In this document: positions 49,904 through 58,046 of the stretch, piece by piece | Numbering within the stretch: position 1 is the stretch's first letter | Layout of the letters: each line of letters starts with the position of its first letter | NCBI RefSeq assembly: GCF_024707525.1 | Contig: NZ_CP062231.1 | Location: forward strand, 5,431,501 to 5,495,500 | Length of the DNA stretch: 64,000 nt | Direction: 5' to 3' | Origin: Rhizobium sp. TH2 | GTDB taxonomy: Bacteria; Pseudomonadota; Alphaproteobacteria; Rhizobiales; Rhizobiaceae | The notes under the pieces: model-generated | Told to the model about the DNA's origin: nothing | Database searches by the model: none | Seen by the model: the letters and a program-made list of their open reading frames with translations, nothing else | Made by a program: the position numbers and the translations under genes

Positions 49904-49927
49904 ATCCAAGACTGTCAGTCTTTGGAT
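49904..49927. promoter_or_regulatory. Near-palindrome upstream of the XRE regulator
   Basis: ATCCAAGACTG and CAGTCTTTGGAT are complementary around a T, apart from one extra T in the right arm. It lies about 32 bases before the XRE start. It is a plausible autoregulatory operator. Confidence 0.5.
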
Positions 49928-49958
49928 TGTCAAGGCTAAGTTCCGTCTTTTGGCGGAT

Positions 49959-50219
49959 ATGGACCCTAAACATATACTCGGCTGGAATCTACGAAAGCAT
50001 AGGGTGGCGAGCGGGTTGAGCCAGGAACGGCTTGCTCTCGAATCCGGTATCGATCCTGCTTATGTGGGACGCGTAGAGCGCGGACGCGAGAATGTTACCT
50101 TGAATACGCTGGAAGTGCTGGCGGGTACGTTAGGCGTGTCGATAGCTGATTTGTTTCGCGTGCCATTGCCATCAGAGGAGGCACCCAAGCCGCTTCGGGC
50201 AGGAAGAAAAAAGAAATAG
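49959..50219 (+). CDS. XRE-family HTH regulator
   Basis: An 86-residue Cro/C1-type HTH protein: LGWNLRKHRVASGLSQERLA, LESGIDPAYVGRVERGRENV, TLNTLEVLAGTLGVSIADLF. Size and fold match R-M controller (C) proteins as well as small phage regulators. ATG 49959 is used; a TTG three codons earlier is possible. Placement beyond the methyltransferase and oxygenase means it could regulate the R-M genes only in trans. It is followed by two secreted-protein genes on the same strand. Confidence 0.85.
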   Translation: MDPKHILGWNLRKHRVASGLSQERLALESGIDPAYVGRVERGRENVTLNTLEVLAGTLGVSIADLFRVPLPSEEAPKPLRAGRKKK

Positions 50220-50339
50220 TAACTTGCCCGAGGAGGCAGTACGCCTCGGGCCTTACCTACCCCCGCCCGTAGCTATCTGACCTGCTAGACAATCCGAGCG
50301 TACTAGAGCAATCTTGGTGGCTGGCGCGGAGAGGTCTAC

Positions 50340-50987
50340 ATGCGTATCGTAACAATCGTCATGGCTACGCTCGTGGCATCACTCGCCTATGCAGGTGAGG
50401 ATAACGTACGTCATCCTCTATCGGTTGAAGAGCTTGTGAGCAGCCCCGACCTGTCCGGCGTTGACCGCATTCTCATCGGCGGGCGGGTGAGTTTTCTGCA
50501 GTTCAACTGCGACGGCATGCAGCTTTCGGAAGCGGGGGAAGCCATCCGCGTGTGGTATGCCCAAAAGACGTCTGCACAGGAACCAGATTTTACTGGCATT
50601 AGTCTTGGCGCCATGCAAACCCTGCACTCGCTCTCAAAAACGGAAGGTATGCCCGCATTCTGCAAACGACTAATGTCGATGCCGAGCGTTGCACCTTATG
50701 TCGGCAAGACTGGCGTTAGTGCCTTGCGGACCGACATTGGCCGCGCTTTGGCCCTCATCGAATTTGGCGCCAACGAGTGCAAATTGACCAAGTCGGCCGA
50801 AGCGATCGAAATGGAATATGCGTCGAAGTTTGGTGACCTGCCAGAAGATGAGGCGACGGAAATTGAATCGGTCAAAGAAACGCAACTAGTGAAGCTCGCG
50901 GAAGCTTTCCCGACCACCAGGGAGGACCGGGAGATTTTCTGCACTGTGTTCCCCATTCAACAACCAAAGCTGTTCAGGAGGGAATAA
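50340..50987 (+). CDS. Secreted hypothetical protein
   Basis: A 215-residue protein with a Sec signal peptide (MRIVTIVMATLVASLAYAG, cleavage near AYA-GED). The mature part has two similar segments, each with one central Cys and a helix pattern (FNCDGMQLSEAGEAIRVWYA and FGANECKLTKSAEAIEMEYA), each followed by a later segment with another Cys (PAFCKRL; REIFCTV). This indicates an internal duplication with one disulfide per repeat. No known domain. The next gene encodes another secreted protein, so both may act in the periplasm as a pair. Confidence 0.7.
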   Translation: MRIVTIVMATLVASLAYAGEDNVRHPLSVEELVSSPDLSGVDRILIGGRVSFLQFNCDGMQLSEAGEAIRVWYAQKTSAQEPDFTGISLGAMQTLHSLSKTEGMPAFCKRLMSMPSVAPYVGKTGVSALRTDIGRALALIEFGANECKLTKSAEAIEMEYASKFGDLPEDEATEIESVKETQLVKLAEAFPTTREDREIFCTVFPIQQPKLFRRE

Positions 50988-51035
50988 GCTTGCTTGAAGT
51001 CGAAAGCCGGAAGCTACGTAAATTGGGGAGATGAC

Positions 51036-51518
51036 ATGGGGCGTGTGATACCAATTAGCATGGCGTTGGCGATTGTCCTGACGATCTCCGTTCGTGCCGA
51101 AGATACGCAATTTGACCTAGCCGTGAAGACGGCGGAATGGCTTAAGCAGAATGACGCGGATGGCACTTGGTATGCTTATCTGGGCCGAGCCGGTTGGTAT
51201 GCGGCTGTCGTATCGCAGTGCAAAGGTGAACTTGAGTTGACCGCAAGTGGCCGAAAGTTGGTCGAGCCCGCCAAAGCGGTTTATTTTCTCGGCCGAGGCA
51301 AGATCACGGGGGCGCATAACATTGGCGACGATTACCTCGAAAAATGGGTGTGGGCATACGAGGGAAGCTATGATCAAGCGGTACACGGAATATCGCAACT
51401 CTCGCCCGCGCCCGGGGAAGACCCTACACTTTCTTTGCGCAGAAATTGCCTGGTTGCAGGGCAATTGGACAAAGATACAAATGGCAATTTCTACGTCGAA
51501 CGGAAGGCCCGCGAGTAG
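51036..51518 (+). CDS. Secreted hypothetical protein
   Basis: A 160-residue protein with a signal peptide (VIPISMALAIVLTISVRAED, cleavage near VRA-EDT). The mature region contains one Cys after YAAVVSQ (SQCKGELELTASGRKLV) and another late (RRNCLVAG). SQCKGELELTASGRKL parallels the CDGMQLSEAGEAI and CKLTKSAEAI segments of the upstream protein, suggesting a related fold. GGGGAG precedes ATG 51036. Function unknown. Confidence 0.65.
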   Translation: MGRVIPISMALAIVLTISVRAEDTQFDLAVKTAEWLKQNDADGTWYAYLGRAGWYAAVVSQCKGELELTASGRKLVEPAKAVYFLGRGKITGAHNIGDDYLEKWVWAYEGSYDQAVHGISQLSPAPGEDPTLSLRRNCLVAGQLDKDTNGNFYVERKARE

Positions 51519-51599
51519 GTGTCGGGTTATTAGGCTGGGACTGGGTAATCCCGTTGAAGGTTAGCATGCTAGACACAGGTGCGAAGAGCACAGAGCGTT

Positions 51600-51797
51600 A
51601 TGATCAAGTTCGTCATTGCAATTTTCGTCGTCGCTAATACTGCTACACTCGCCTACTTGGTCTCCGTGACACCAAGCGAAGTCACCCCTCAATCAAGAGG
51701 ACCGGACATGGGCGGCGAATCATCAAATTGGCTGAATGGTGGAGCGGGTAACGGAAGTTACTGTCCCGCGCTCATTGAAATTACTACATTTTACTGA
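51600..51797 (+). CDS. Small hypothetical protein with N-terminal hydrophobic helix
   Basis: A 65-residue reading frame starting MIKFVIAIFVVANTATLAYL, a single membrane or signal helix, followed by a polar, glycine-rich tail (GGESSNWLNGGAGNGSY). It has no clear RBS. It could be a small membrane protein or a decayed signal-peptide gene of the same kind as its two upstream neighbours. Confidence 0.4.
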   Translation: MIKFVIAIFVVANTATLAYLVSVTPSEVTPQSRGPDMGGESSNWLNGGAGNGSYCPALIEITTFY

Positions 51798-52154
51798 TTA
51801 TCTTAAGATTTCGGGCGCATAAGTGCGGATCATATCTAATTCTTTACTGTCGGAAGACCATGCTTGGTCGCAGCGAGGCAGGGAACCAGTCGCCCAACAA
51901 CTATACTGCCTTCGATATACTGGTGAATGTCCGCGACGCGGGCGATCTGTTATCACCTGGGTCACCCGGGGCGCACGCCGACATTATCCGCATCGATGGC
52001 AGGGTCAACGCACTGATGCGGCTCTGTCCAGATCTTGTCGTAGAGATATGTGGACCGTTGGTGCGCGCTACGGCGACTGCGACGACTTCGCTATGGCCAA
52101 GCGCGCGTAGGCAGACCGCGTTCCTCTCACTGCCCGTCAATCAGTCGAAGAGAC
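51798..52154. other. Intergenic region, possible decayed gene
   Basis: One frame (about 51860-52050) reads protein-like (YTAFDILVNVRDAGDLLSPG, then HADIIRIDGRVNALMRLCPD) and a shift would lead into GDCDDFAMAKRA and a stop. No intact gene is accepted. It may be a frameshifted remnant. Confidence 0.35.
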
Positions 52155-52784
52155 TCACATTGGTAAACCACGGTCGTCAAAGATTTCCAAAGCGCGTGGG
52201 AGGGCCGTGACGACGCTGATCACCGCTGGCATTAAAAACAGCAAAGCGCCTAACATAAACATGCTGAAGCAAACCATCGGCATTCGCATCCCCTGACGAT
52301 CAAGCAATGTATAATAGTCAGATGCCAGGACAGAGGTGGCTATTCCCTCGGACTTCGCAATGTCAAGGTCGGTCTGTTGAACGCGGAGATTTGCTCGTTG
52401 AACCACAGAATCGGAAGGAATACTCTCTATCGCTCGCGCAGCATGGTCTGGCTCAGATGGATCGAGCCCTCGGACAACATAGTCCACGTAGTCGCGACGA
52501 TCGCGAAACCGTTTAATGGGATAAGGGCAAAAGAGCCAATAGATGCTCATCGCAAACAAGATAAAGAGGCCGCCCATAAACATAGTTTTGAATGGCGCGG
52601 CCACAACCGTACCTGTCGTGGCAGCGAGACCCTTAGATACAAAGGCATACTTCTCGCTGAAAACGATAGCGTAGCCCAATACGGACAAAAGGCTTGTCGC
52701 TTGCGGCAACCGAGATTGCATCACGGCAGCACACATTGACCAACGCACCCAAAAAGAGCGATCTTCCCTTAGCACCGAAGACAC
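52155..52784 (-). CDS. Membrane hypothetical protein, third gene of a three-gene unit
   Basis: About 209 residues from GTG 52784. Four hydrophobic segments: near residues 33-48, 63-85 (MGGLFILFAMSIYWLFCPY), 165-180 and 182-197 (MLGALLFLMPAVISVVTA). A cytoplasmic or periplasmic helical domain lies between pairs (RRDYVDYVVRGLDPSEPDHA). There is no RBS before the GTG, and the frame is open straight back to the TGA of the upstream gene, which is in the same frame. The true start is therefore uncertain: it could be made by readthrough or reinitiation. Confidence 0.55.
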   Translation of the reverse strand: MSSVLREDRSFWVRWSMCAAVMQSRLPQATSLLSVLGYAIVFSEKYAFVSKGLAATTGTVVAAPFKTMFMGGLFILFAMSIYWLFCPYPIKRFRDRRDYVDYVVRGLDPSEPDHAARAIESIPSDSVVQRANLRVQQTDLDIAKSEGIATSVLASDYYTLLDRQGMRMPMVCFSMFMLGALLFLMPAVISVVTALPRALEIFDDRGLPM

Positions 52785-52802
52785 CAGTAATTGTTCAAGA
52801 AG

Positions 52803-53285
52803 TCAGCTCATCTGTTGATTAGGGTTCGTCACTTCAAATTTTTTACGGCTACGAATTTTTGCCCCCAGGTCATTCGCGTCGTTCGTTCTTTGGAACCAGA
52901 AAAATCCCATTATAATAGTAAGCAAAAGCGATACGCAGCATATCAGCAACACAGCCAAGTCCTGAGATCCAATCGGGTTCTGAGCATTTCCGAGCTTTGG
53001 TAGCTTTTCCATCGCCGGCACGATCGACCCAAGAAATATCCCCAGCGTCCCCCAAAATATTTCTACCACGTGGTCTTTTCGGAGTTCTGACAGCTGGTTT
53101 AATTCCATATCGCTGATCCAGTGCTCGATCGGGTTTTCATCAAATGTGACGTGCGGTGTCCGTCTAGGAACGTTTTGGAGTGCGCGCCCGCTGTCAGTCG
53201 GTATCACTTGTTCGCTAAAAAGGCGGTCTTTGGATACGCGGGAACCGCCACCCGAGGCGGCGTTAGCCTTGGGTTTGGTCGCCAT
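52803..53285 (-). CDS. Membrane hypothetical protein, second gene of a three-gene unit
   Basis: A 160-residue protein with a long polar N-terminus (MATKPKANAASGGGSRVSKD) and two membrane helices (about residues 82-98 and 118-138, AVLLICCVSLLLTIIMGFFW). It ends with a basic tail KIRSRKKFEV. It overlaps the upstream gene by 23 bases in another frame, so the two are co-translated. The topology recalls small effector or sensor subunits of membrane-based defence operons, but no motif proves it. Confidence 0.55.
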   Translation of the reverse strand: MATKPKANAASGGGSRVSKDRLFSEQVIPTDSGRALQNVPRRTPHVTFDENPIEHWISDMELNQLSELRKDHVVEIFWGTLGIFLGSIVPAMEKLPKLGNAQNPIGSQDLAVLLICCVSLLLTIIMGFFWFQRTNDANDLGAKIRSRKKFEVTNPNQQMS

Positions 53286-53559
53286 CGCCGGCCCCCATGA
53301 TGGCATCGATCTCCTCTTGGAAGGGCTCCAACAGGGACTGCAGAACATTCTTCAGATCGTAGGCTTGGAGTGGCGTCATCTGGATTGCCACGCGGTAAGC
53401 GACATGTCCCGACGGCCCCATAGTCTCGCCAAACGCGATTCTGAATTTGCCTGGCACGCCTCCCTCAGTTGAGACAAGAAACCTGTCCACGACTGCGGTT
53501 GGAACTGCATAAGATGCGGATAAATCGTCCGCAGAGACAGTTTTGGGTTTTTCGTACAT
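53263..53559 (-). CDS. DUF3467-like hypothetical protein, first gene of a three-gene unit
   Basis: A 98-residue protein. FRIAFGETMGPSGHVAYRVA followed by IQMTPLQAYDLKNVLQSLLE matches the beta-then-helix layout of DUF3467-like proteins (dEvxxdFG..., ...lsPxxAkxLxxxL). Such proteins are small, soluble and of unknown function. ATG 53559 starts the unit; the stop lies inside the next gene. This gene and the following two membrane proteins likely form one transcript at the right end of the element. Confidence 0.6.
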   Translation of the reverse strand: MYEKPKTVSADDLSASYAVPTAVVDRFLVSTEGGVPGKFRIAFGETMGPSGHVAYRVAIQMTPLQAYDLKNVLQSLLEPFQEEIDAIMGAGDGDQTQG

Positions 53560-54204
53560 GAAGAGCCCTTTTTAACAACTGAGCTATCCATATACGATTC
53601 TGTGCAGAAGAAGGGATACGCTTTGCACATGAACGGGCCGCGTTAAGCAGTACCGTTTCCCGATCGCCACCTCGAATGCTAGGAAGCTATCGAATACCCC
53701 GTCATCGCTATCGTCGATGAGGGCAAGGCAGTCGGCGCGTCAATCGCGGATGTTGCCACAGCTCTGGTCGCCTTGGCGACAATGTCATGCTGGCTGATGC
53801 AGCGAACGGCGATACTGAGCGATAGTTCGCGGAGTCTCCAGGCGCGGACAAAACAGCGTAAGTGAAACGCCGTGACACGAATGAAAGGAATTTCGACCAA
53901 GCATTCAGACCGTAGGGCCGACCTGAAATCTAGGTTGGTATATGACGAGCCGAACCAAGCCTGTCAACGCGTTCGATGAAATCTGCGACGCAAATGCCTC
54001 TACGCTTCCGTCGCGCCTAAGCCGATAATTGCTCTTATGGACGTGAGCTGTAATCCGGACGGCGGTGAGCAGTAACGTCTTGCCCGATGGCGGAGCGTTA
54101 TATCGCGAAGTAGCGATTAGTAGCGCATATTTTGAGGGGAAGGTTGGTGGGTTAAAATGATCCTTGGCTCTAAGTACATGAAAAAATGTAATTTTTTTGG
54201 GGTA
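53560..54204. other. Non-coding or degenerate right end of the element
   Basis: No intact gene was accepted in 645 bases. A 60-codon open stretch without a start (about 53690-53872, EYPVIAIVDEGKAVGASIAD type) looks like a remnant. A tRNA-like start (GGATAGCTCAGTTG on the minus strand near 53578-53591) lacks the rest of a tRNA. Confidence 0.4.
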
Positions 54205-54220
54205 ATGGCGGACAGAGCGG
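54205..54220. repeat. Right attachment-site repeat (att core, copy 2)
   Basis: ATGGCGGACAGAGCGG, exact copy of 38772-38787. On the minus strand it is the tRNA-Ser 3' acceptor strand, discriminator and encoded CCA. Integration therefore keeps a whole tRNA on the right side. Confidence 0.8.
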
Positions 54221-54295
54221 GATTCGAACCCGCGGTACGCTTTCACGTACACACACTTTCCAGGCGTGCGCCTTCAACCACTCGGCCACCTGTCC
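54206..54295 (-). tRNA. tRNA-Ser(GGA)
   Basis: A 90-nt tRNA with encoded CCA. The acceptor stem pairs GGACAGG with the 3' strand TCTGTCC, the T-loop GGTTCGAATCC is canonical, there is a long variable arm as in class II tRNAs, and the anticodon GGA lies at 54259-54261. Its 3' end is the integration target of the element on its left. Confidence 0.97.
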
Positions 54296-54540
54296 GTAAC
54301 GGAAAGCCGATCAGATCAGCGAAAGACGAGATAAAAACTCAGCCCCGCCCGTTCCGGCTACCGGGCGCGGATATATACCGAGGTCCGTTGCCATATCAAC
54401 CCTGTTTTGACATTTTTGAGACAATTCGTCCGTCGTCGCATAGATGAAACATTGAAACCGCAAAATCCCGGGATTATCTGATCTGTGAGTGGATTGTCCA
54501 AGCGCGGGTTCCGCGTGGATCCGACGGTGTGGGAAGTGTC

Positions 54541-54858
54541 ATGCGTTTCTTGTTGAGGTTCCTCAGTCTGGCCTTTCTCGTGGCCGCGGTGATGACCGGG
54601 ATCATCGATTCCATCCAGTCGGTGGCGAGCGAGACGGTGGTCGTCACGCCCTTCGGCGCGGCGATCTTCAGCGTCAATCCGGAAATCCTGGCCGCCGCCG
54701 AAACCTGGTCGCTGGCGCACCTGCCGGCCTGGATGTGGAACACCTTTGCCGAATGGACGCTGCTGCAGCCTGCCTTTGCGGTCTTCCTCTTCCTTTCCTT
54801 CATGCTCTGGGCGGTCGCTTTCAGGCGCGAACCGGCGGCCGGCCGTTTCGCTGCATGA
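54541..54858 (+). CDS. Conserved small membrane protein
   Basis: A 105-residue protein with two membrane helices: an N-terminal one (about 5-22, FLSLAFLVAAVMTGIIDSI) and a C-terminal one (about 78-95, PAFAVFLFLSFMLWAVAFRR), with WSLAHLPAWMWNT between. A similar protein is common in rhizobial genomes; its role is unknown. It lies between tRNA-Ser and the nucleoside transporter and is followed by a terminator. Confidence 0.75.
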   Translation: MRFLLRFLSLAFLVAAVMTGIIDSIQSVASETVVVTPFGAAIFSVNPEILAAAETWSLAHLPAWMWNTFAEWTLLQPAFAVFLFLSFMLWAVAFRREPAAGRFAA

Positions 54859-54887
54859 ACCTGTCAAATAACTGAAAGAACAGGAGA

Positions 54888-54911
54888 AATCGGCATCTGC
54901 CGGTTTTTTTT
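54888..54911 (+). terminator. Rho-independent terminator
   Basis: ATCGGCA pairs with TGCCGGT and is followed by eight T in a row. The loop is very short, so the effective stem may be 5 bp. It lies 30 bases after the small membrane protein gene. Confidence 0.75.
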
Positions 54912-55083
54912 ACCATTTGAAAAATTTTTGGTGAATTTTTTCTTCCACCATGCAAGGATGCCGCGCAGCCGGGTCTCGGGAGGTTTGAGGCCGGTCGGAA
55001 GGTGCGTGGCGCGCTTACGCTCAAGAGGGGAGCGTGCCCGAGCTGAACCAAAGAAAATGTGTTAGCAAAAACAGGGCTCACAA

Positions 55084-56079
55084 ATGAAAAAAATTCTTCT
55101 GACACTCATGGCCACTGCATCCATGGCCGCTTCGGCTTTGGCAGCCGACGTCAAGCCAGCACTCATCTATGACCTTGGCGGCAAGTTCGACAAGTCGTTC
55201 AACGAAGCGGCCTTCAACGGCGCCGAGAAGTTCAAGGCCGAAACCGGCATCGAATATCGCGAGTTCGAAATCGCCAACGACGCGCAGCGCGAACAGGCGC
55301 TCCGCAAGTTCGCCGGCGACGGCAACAACCCGATCGTGGTCGCAGGCTTCTCATGGGCCGCGGCGCTCGAAAAGGTCGCGGCCGAGTATCCCGACACCAA
55401 GTTCTCGATCATCGACATGGTGGTCGTCGGCAAGCCGAACATCAAGTCGATCGTCTTCAAGGAACAGGAAGGCTCCTATCTCGCCGGCGTCATGGCCGCG
55501 ATGGCTGCCAAGTCCAAGAAGGCCGGCTTCGTCGGCGGCATGGATATCCCGCTGATCCACAAGTTCGCCTGCGGCTTCGTCGGCGGTTTCAAGTCCGTCG
55601 CCAAGGACGGCGAAGTGCTCCAGGCCTATACCGGCACGGATTACACCGCATGGAACGATCCGGTTAAGGGTGGCGAAATCACCAAGTCGCAGATCGCCCA
55701 GGGCGCTGATGTCGTCTATCACGCCGCTGGCGGCACCGGCGTCGGCGTGCTTCAGGCGGCCGCCGAAGCCAACAAGCTCGGCATCGGCGTCGACTCCAAC
55801 CAGAACGGCCTGCAGCCGGGCAAGGTCCTGACCTCGATGCTCAAGCGCGTCGATGTCGCGGTCTATTCGTCCTTCATGGATGCCAAGAACGACAAGTTCG
55901 TCGCCGACATCCAGAATCTCGGCCTCAAGGAAGATGGCGTCGGCGTCGCACTCGACGACAACAACAAGGCCCTCGTGAGCCCGGAAATGCTTGCTGCGGT
56001 CGACAAGGCCAAGGCTGATATTATTGCCGGCACCGTTCAGGTCCACGACTATATGTCGGACGAGAAGTGCCCCTACTGA
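55084..56079 (+). CDS. BMP-family nucleoside-binding protein of an ABC importer
   Basis: A 331-residue periplasmic binding protein: signal peptide to about residue 21 (MASALAAD), then the PnrA/Bmp core with YDLGGKFDKSFNEAAFNGAE near 30, VAGFSWAAALEKVA near 90, VGGMDIPLIHKFACGF near 150 and GGTGVGVLQAA near 218. Bmp proteins bind purine or pyrimidine nucleosides. The ATPase and permease genes follow 430 bases later, and cytidine deaminase and thymidine phosphorylase come after these, so nucleosides are the likely ligand. A GC hairpin behind the gene may keep SBP expression above that of the rest. Confidence 0.93.
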   Translation: MKKILLTLMATASMAASALAADVKPALIYDLGGKFDKSFNEAAFNGAEKFKAETGIEYREFEIANDAQREQALRKFAGDGNNPIVVAGFSWAAALEKVAAEYPDTKFSIIDMVVVGKPNIKSIVFKEQEGSYLAGVMAAMAAKSKKAGFVGGMDIPLIHKFACGFVGGFKSVAKDGEVLQAYTGTDYTAWNDPVKGGEITKSQIAQGADVVYHAAGGTGVGVLQAAAEANKLGIGVDSNQNGLQPGKVLTSMLKRVDVAVYSSFMDAKNDKFVADIQNLGLKEDGVGVALDDNNKALVSPEMLAAVDKAKADIIAGTVQVHDYMSDEKCPY

Positions 56080-56092
56080 GACTAGCAAATGA

Positions 56093-56123
56093 AAGCCCGC
56101 CCCTCGCATGAAGGGGCGGGCTT
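56093..56123 (+). terminator. Hairpin after the BMP gene
   Basis: AAGCCCGCCCCT and AGGGGCGGGCTT form a perfect 12-bp stem with a 7-base loop. The following T-tract is poor (CTTGTCATAT), so it may be a partial terminator or mRNA stabiliser. It lies between convergent bmp and slyX. Confidence 0.8.
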
Positions 56124-56176
56124 GTCATATCCAGGGGAATGGGACGCGGGCAAGACCTGGGGATTACCGGGCAGCG

Positions 56177-56398
56177 TCAATAGTGGGGAGGCCGCGTGAT
56201 CGCGGGGGCTTCGAGGCTTGATTCCTCGATCGCGCTAAATCGCTCCTTCAGCTGTTCGAGCGTCTTCTGCATCTTGTCGATGGCGTTCCACTGGCTGGCG
56301 ATCTCGGCCGACAGTTCGTCGATCGTTCGCGCCTGGTGGGCGGCGAGTTCTTCGAGTTCGGTAAGGCGGGCTGGCAGGGCGCCGGTCGTATCTTCCAT
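56177..56398 (-). CDS. slyX: SlyX family protein
   Basis: A 73-residue coiled-coil protein with the SlyX layout: heptads through LTELEELAAHQARTIDELSA and QWNAIDKMQKTLEQLKERF, and the terminal PPHY typical of the family. SlyX is a small cytoplasmic protein of unknown function. ATG 56398 is preferred to an ATG nine codons upstream. It lies on the opposite strand between the nucleoside SBP and ATPase genes. Confidence 0.9.
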   Translation of the reverse strand: MEDTTGALPARLTELEELAAHQARTIDELSAEIASQWNAIDKMQKTLEQLKERFSAIEESSLEAPAITRPPHY

Positions 56399-56510
56399 GG
56401 CTTCAATCCCCGATATTTTCGTCAAAGGCGCTGGACATCAGGCCCGGAACCTTAAAATGTGACTCGTATGCGCCGCCTTGGGAGGCTGGCCGTCAGCGAT
56501 ATGGACCGTC

Positions 56511-58046
56511 ATGAGCGAACTCGCCATCGAACTCAAGGGCATCGACAAGAGCTTTGGGCCTGTCCACGCCAACAAGAATATCGACCTCAAGGTCCGCAAG
56601 GGGACCATCCACGGCATTATCGGCGAAAATGGCGCCGGAAAATCGACGCTCATGTCGATCCTTTACGGCTTCTATCAGGCCGACAAGGGCGAGATTCATA
56701 TCGGTGGCCGGCCGGCCAACATCAAGGATCCGAGTGCGGCGATCGCATCGGGCATCGGCATGGTTCATCAGCATTTCATGCTGGTCGAGAACTTCACGGT
56801 GCTCGAAAATGTCATGCTCGGCGCCGAGGATAGCCCGATCCTCAACAAGGGCATCGCCAAGGCGCGCAAGGAGCTCAAGCGCCTCGAAGACGAATACGAG
56901 ATGGAGGTCAACCCCGACGCGCTGATCGAGGAACTGCCTGTCGGCATCCAACAGCGGGTGGAAATCCTCAAAGCACTGTTCCGCGGCGCCGAAATCCTGA
57001 TCCTCGACGAGCCCACCGGCGTGCTGACGCCGGCCGAGGCCGACCATCTGTTCCGCATTCTCGGTCAGCTCAAGGACCAGGGCAAGACCGTTATTCTGAT
57101 CACCCACAAGCTGCGCGAGATCATGGCGATCACCGACGAAGTCTCCGTCATGCGGCGCGGCGAGATCGTCGCCACCCGCGAGACGGCGAAGACTTCGGTC
57201 GAAGAGCTGGCCGAGCTGATGGTCGGCCGGCGCGTGCTGCTTAGGGTCGAGAAGGGCGAGGCCAAGCCCGAGGGCGTCAAGCTCGCGGTGCGGGGTCTCA
57301 GCGTCAAGGATTCGCGCGGCGTCACCATGGTCGATAACGTCTCGTTCGATGTCCGGGCCGGCGAGATCGTCGGCATCGCGGGTGTAGCCGGCAACGGCCA
57401 ATCGGAACTGCTCGAGGCGATTTCGGGCATGCGCCGCGCCGTATCGGGCAGCGTCGAGCTCGATGGCAAGGATACCGACGCCACCGGCCATCGCGATCCG
57501 GCCGGGCTGCGCAAGCGCGGTCTCGCCCACGTGCCCGAGGACCGCCACCATATGGGCCTGGTGCTGAAATTCGAGGAGAGCGAGAATTCCATCCTCGGCT
57601 ACCACGACGATCCGAAATACGGCCGCGCCGGCCTGCTCAACGTCGACGCCATCCGCGCCGACGCGCAGGCCAAGATCGAGCAATACGATATCAGGCCGCC
57701 CAATTCCCGGCTGAAGACCGCCAATTTCTCCGGCGGCAACCAGCAGAAGATCGTGCTGGCGCGTGAAATGGAACGCGACCCGATCGTGCTGATCATCGGC
57801 CAGCCGACACGCGGCGTCGATGTCGGCGCCATCGAATTCATCCACCGCCGCATCATCGAAATGCGCGATGCCGGCAAGGCCATCCTGCTGGTCTCGGTCG
57901 AGCTCGACGAAATCCGCTCATTGGCCGATCGTATTCTCGTGATGTTCGCCGGCCGCGTGGTCGGCGAGCGCTCGCCCGAAACGCCCGAGGGCGAGATAGG
58001 CCTGCTCATGGCCGGCGTCGAACAGAAACTGGAGGCAGCCGAATGA
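56511..58046 (+). CDS. Nucleoside ABC importer ATPase (two ATPase domains)
   Basis: A 511-residue double ATPase as in RbsA/NupA-type importers. Domain 1: Walker A GENGAGKST near 36, Walker B ILILDEPTGVLTP near 161. Domain 2: degenerate Walker A GVAGNGQSE near 292 and signature FSGGNQQK near 408, with IGQPTRGVDVGA near 428. One ATP site being degenerate is normal for this class. ATG 56511 begins the conserved N-terminus. Its stop overlaps the first permease by 4 bases, so ATPase and permease are coupled. Confidence 0.95.
   Translation: MSELAIELKGIDKSFGPVHANKNIDLKVRKGTIHGIIGENGAGKSTLMSILYGFYQADKGEIHIGGRPANIKDPSAAIASGIGMVHQHFMLVENFTVLENVMLGAEDSPILNKGIAKARKELKRLEDEYEMEVNPDALIEELPVGIQQRVEILKALFRGAEILILDEPTGVLTPAEADHLFRILGQLKDQGKTVILITHKLREIMAITDEVSVMRRGEIVATRETAKTSVEELAELMVGRRVLLRVEKGEAKPEGVKLAVRGLSVKDSRGVTMVDNVSFDVRAGEIVGIAGVAGNGQSELLEAISGMRRAVSGSVELDGKDTDATGHRDPAGLRKRGLAHVPEDRHHMGLVLKFEESENSILGYHDDPKYGRAGLLNVDAIRADAQAKIEQYDIRPPNSRLKTANFSGGNQQKIVLAREMERDPIVLIIGQPTRGVDVGAIEFIHRRIIEMRDAGKAILLVSVELDEIRSLADRILVMFAGRVVGERSPETPEGEIGLLMAGVEQKLEAAE

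Larger units (their letters stand above)
38772..54220. mobile_element. 15.4-kb integrative element at tRNA-Ser(GGA), satellite-like
   Basis: It is bounded by a 16-bp direct repeat. It opens with a P4-type integrase, an AlpA-like regulator and a PrimPol/SF3 replicase with an adjacent iteron inverted repeat, then carries cargo: small paralogues, a putative convergent R-M pair, a nucleic-acid-type 2OG oxygenase, XRE regulator, secreted and membrane proteins. Its GC content is visibly lower than flanking core DNA. No capsid, portal, terminase, tail, relaxase or type IV secretion gene is seen, which fits a phage satellite or P4-like element over an autonomous prophage or ICE. Confidence 0.75.

Noticed and set aside
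49959..50219. Calling the XRE protein the R-M controller gene
   Set aside because: Fold and size fit, but it is separated from the R-M genes by two other genes and has its own near-palindrome; no C-box was found next to the nuclease gene.
53578..53595. tRNA-like start GGATAGCTCAGTTG on the minus strand
   Set aside because: No anticodon arm, T-loop or acceptor partner follows; only a short chance match.
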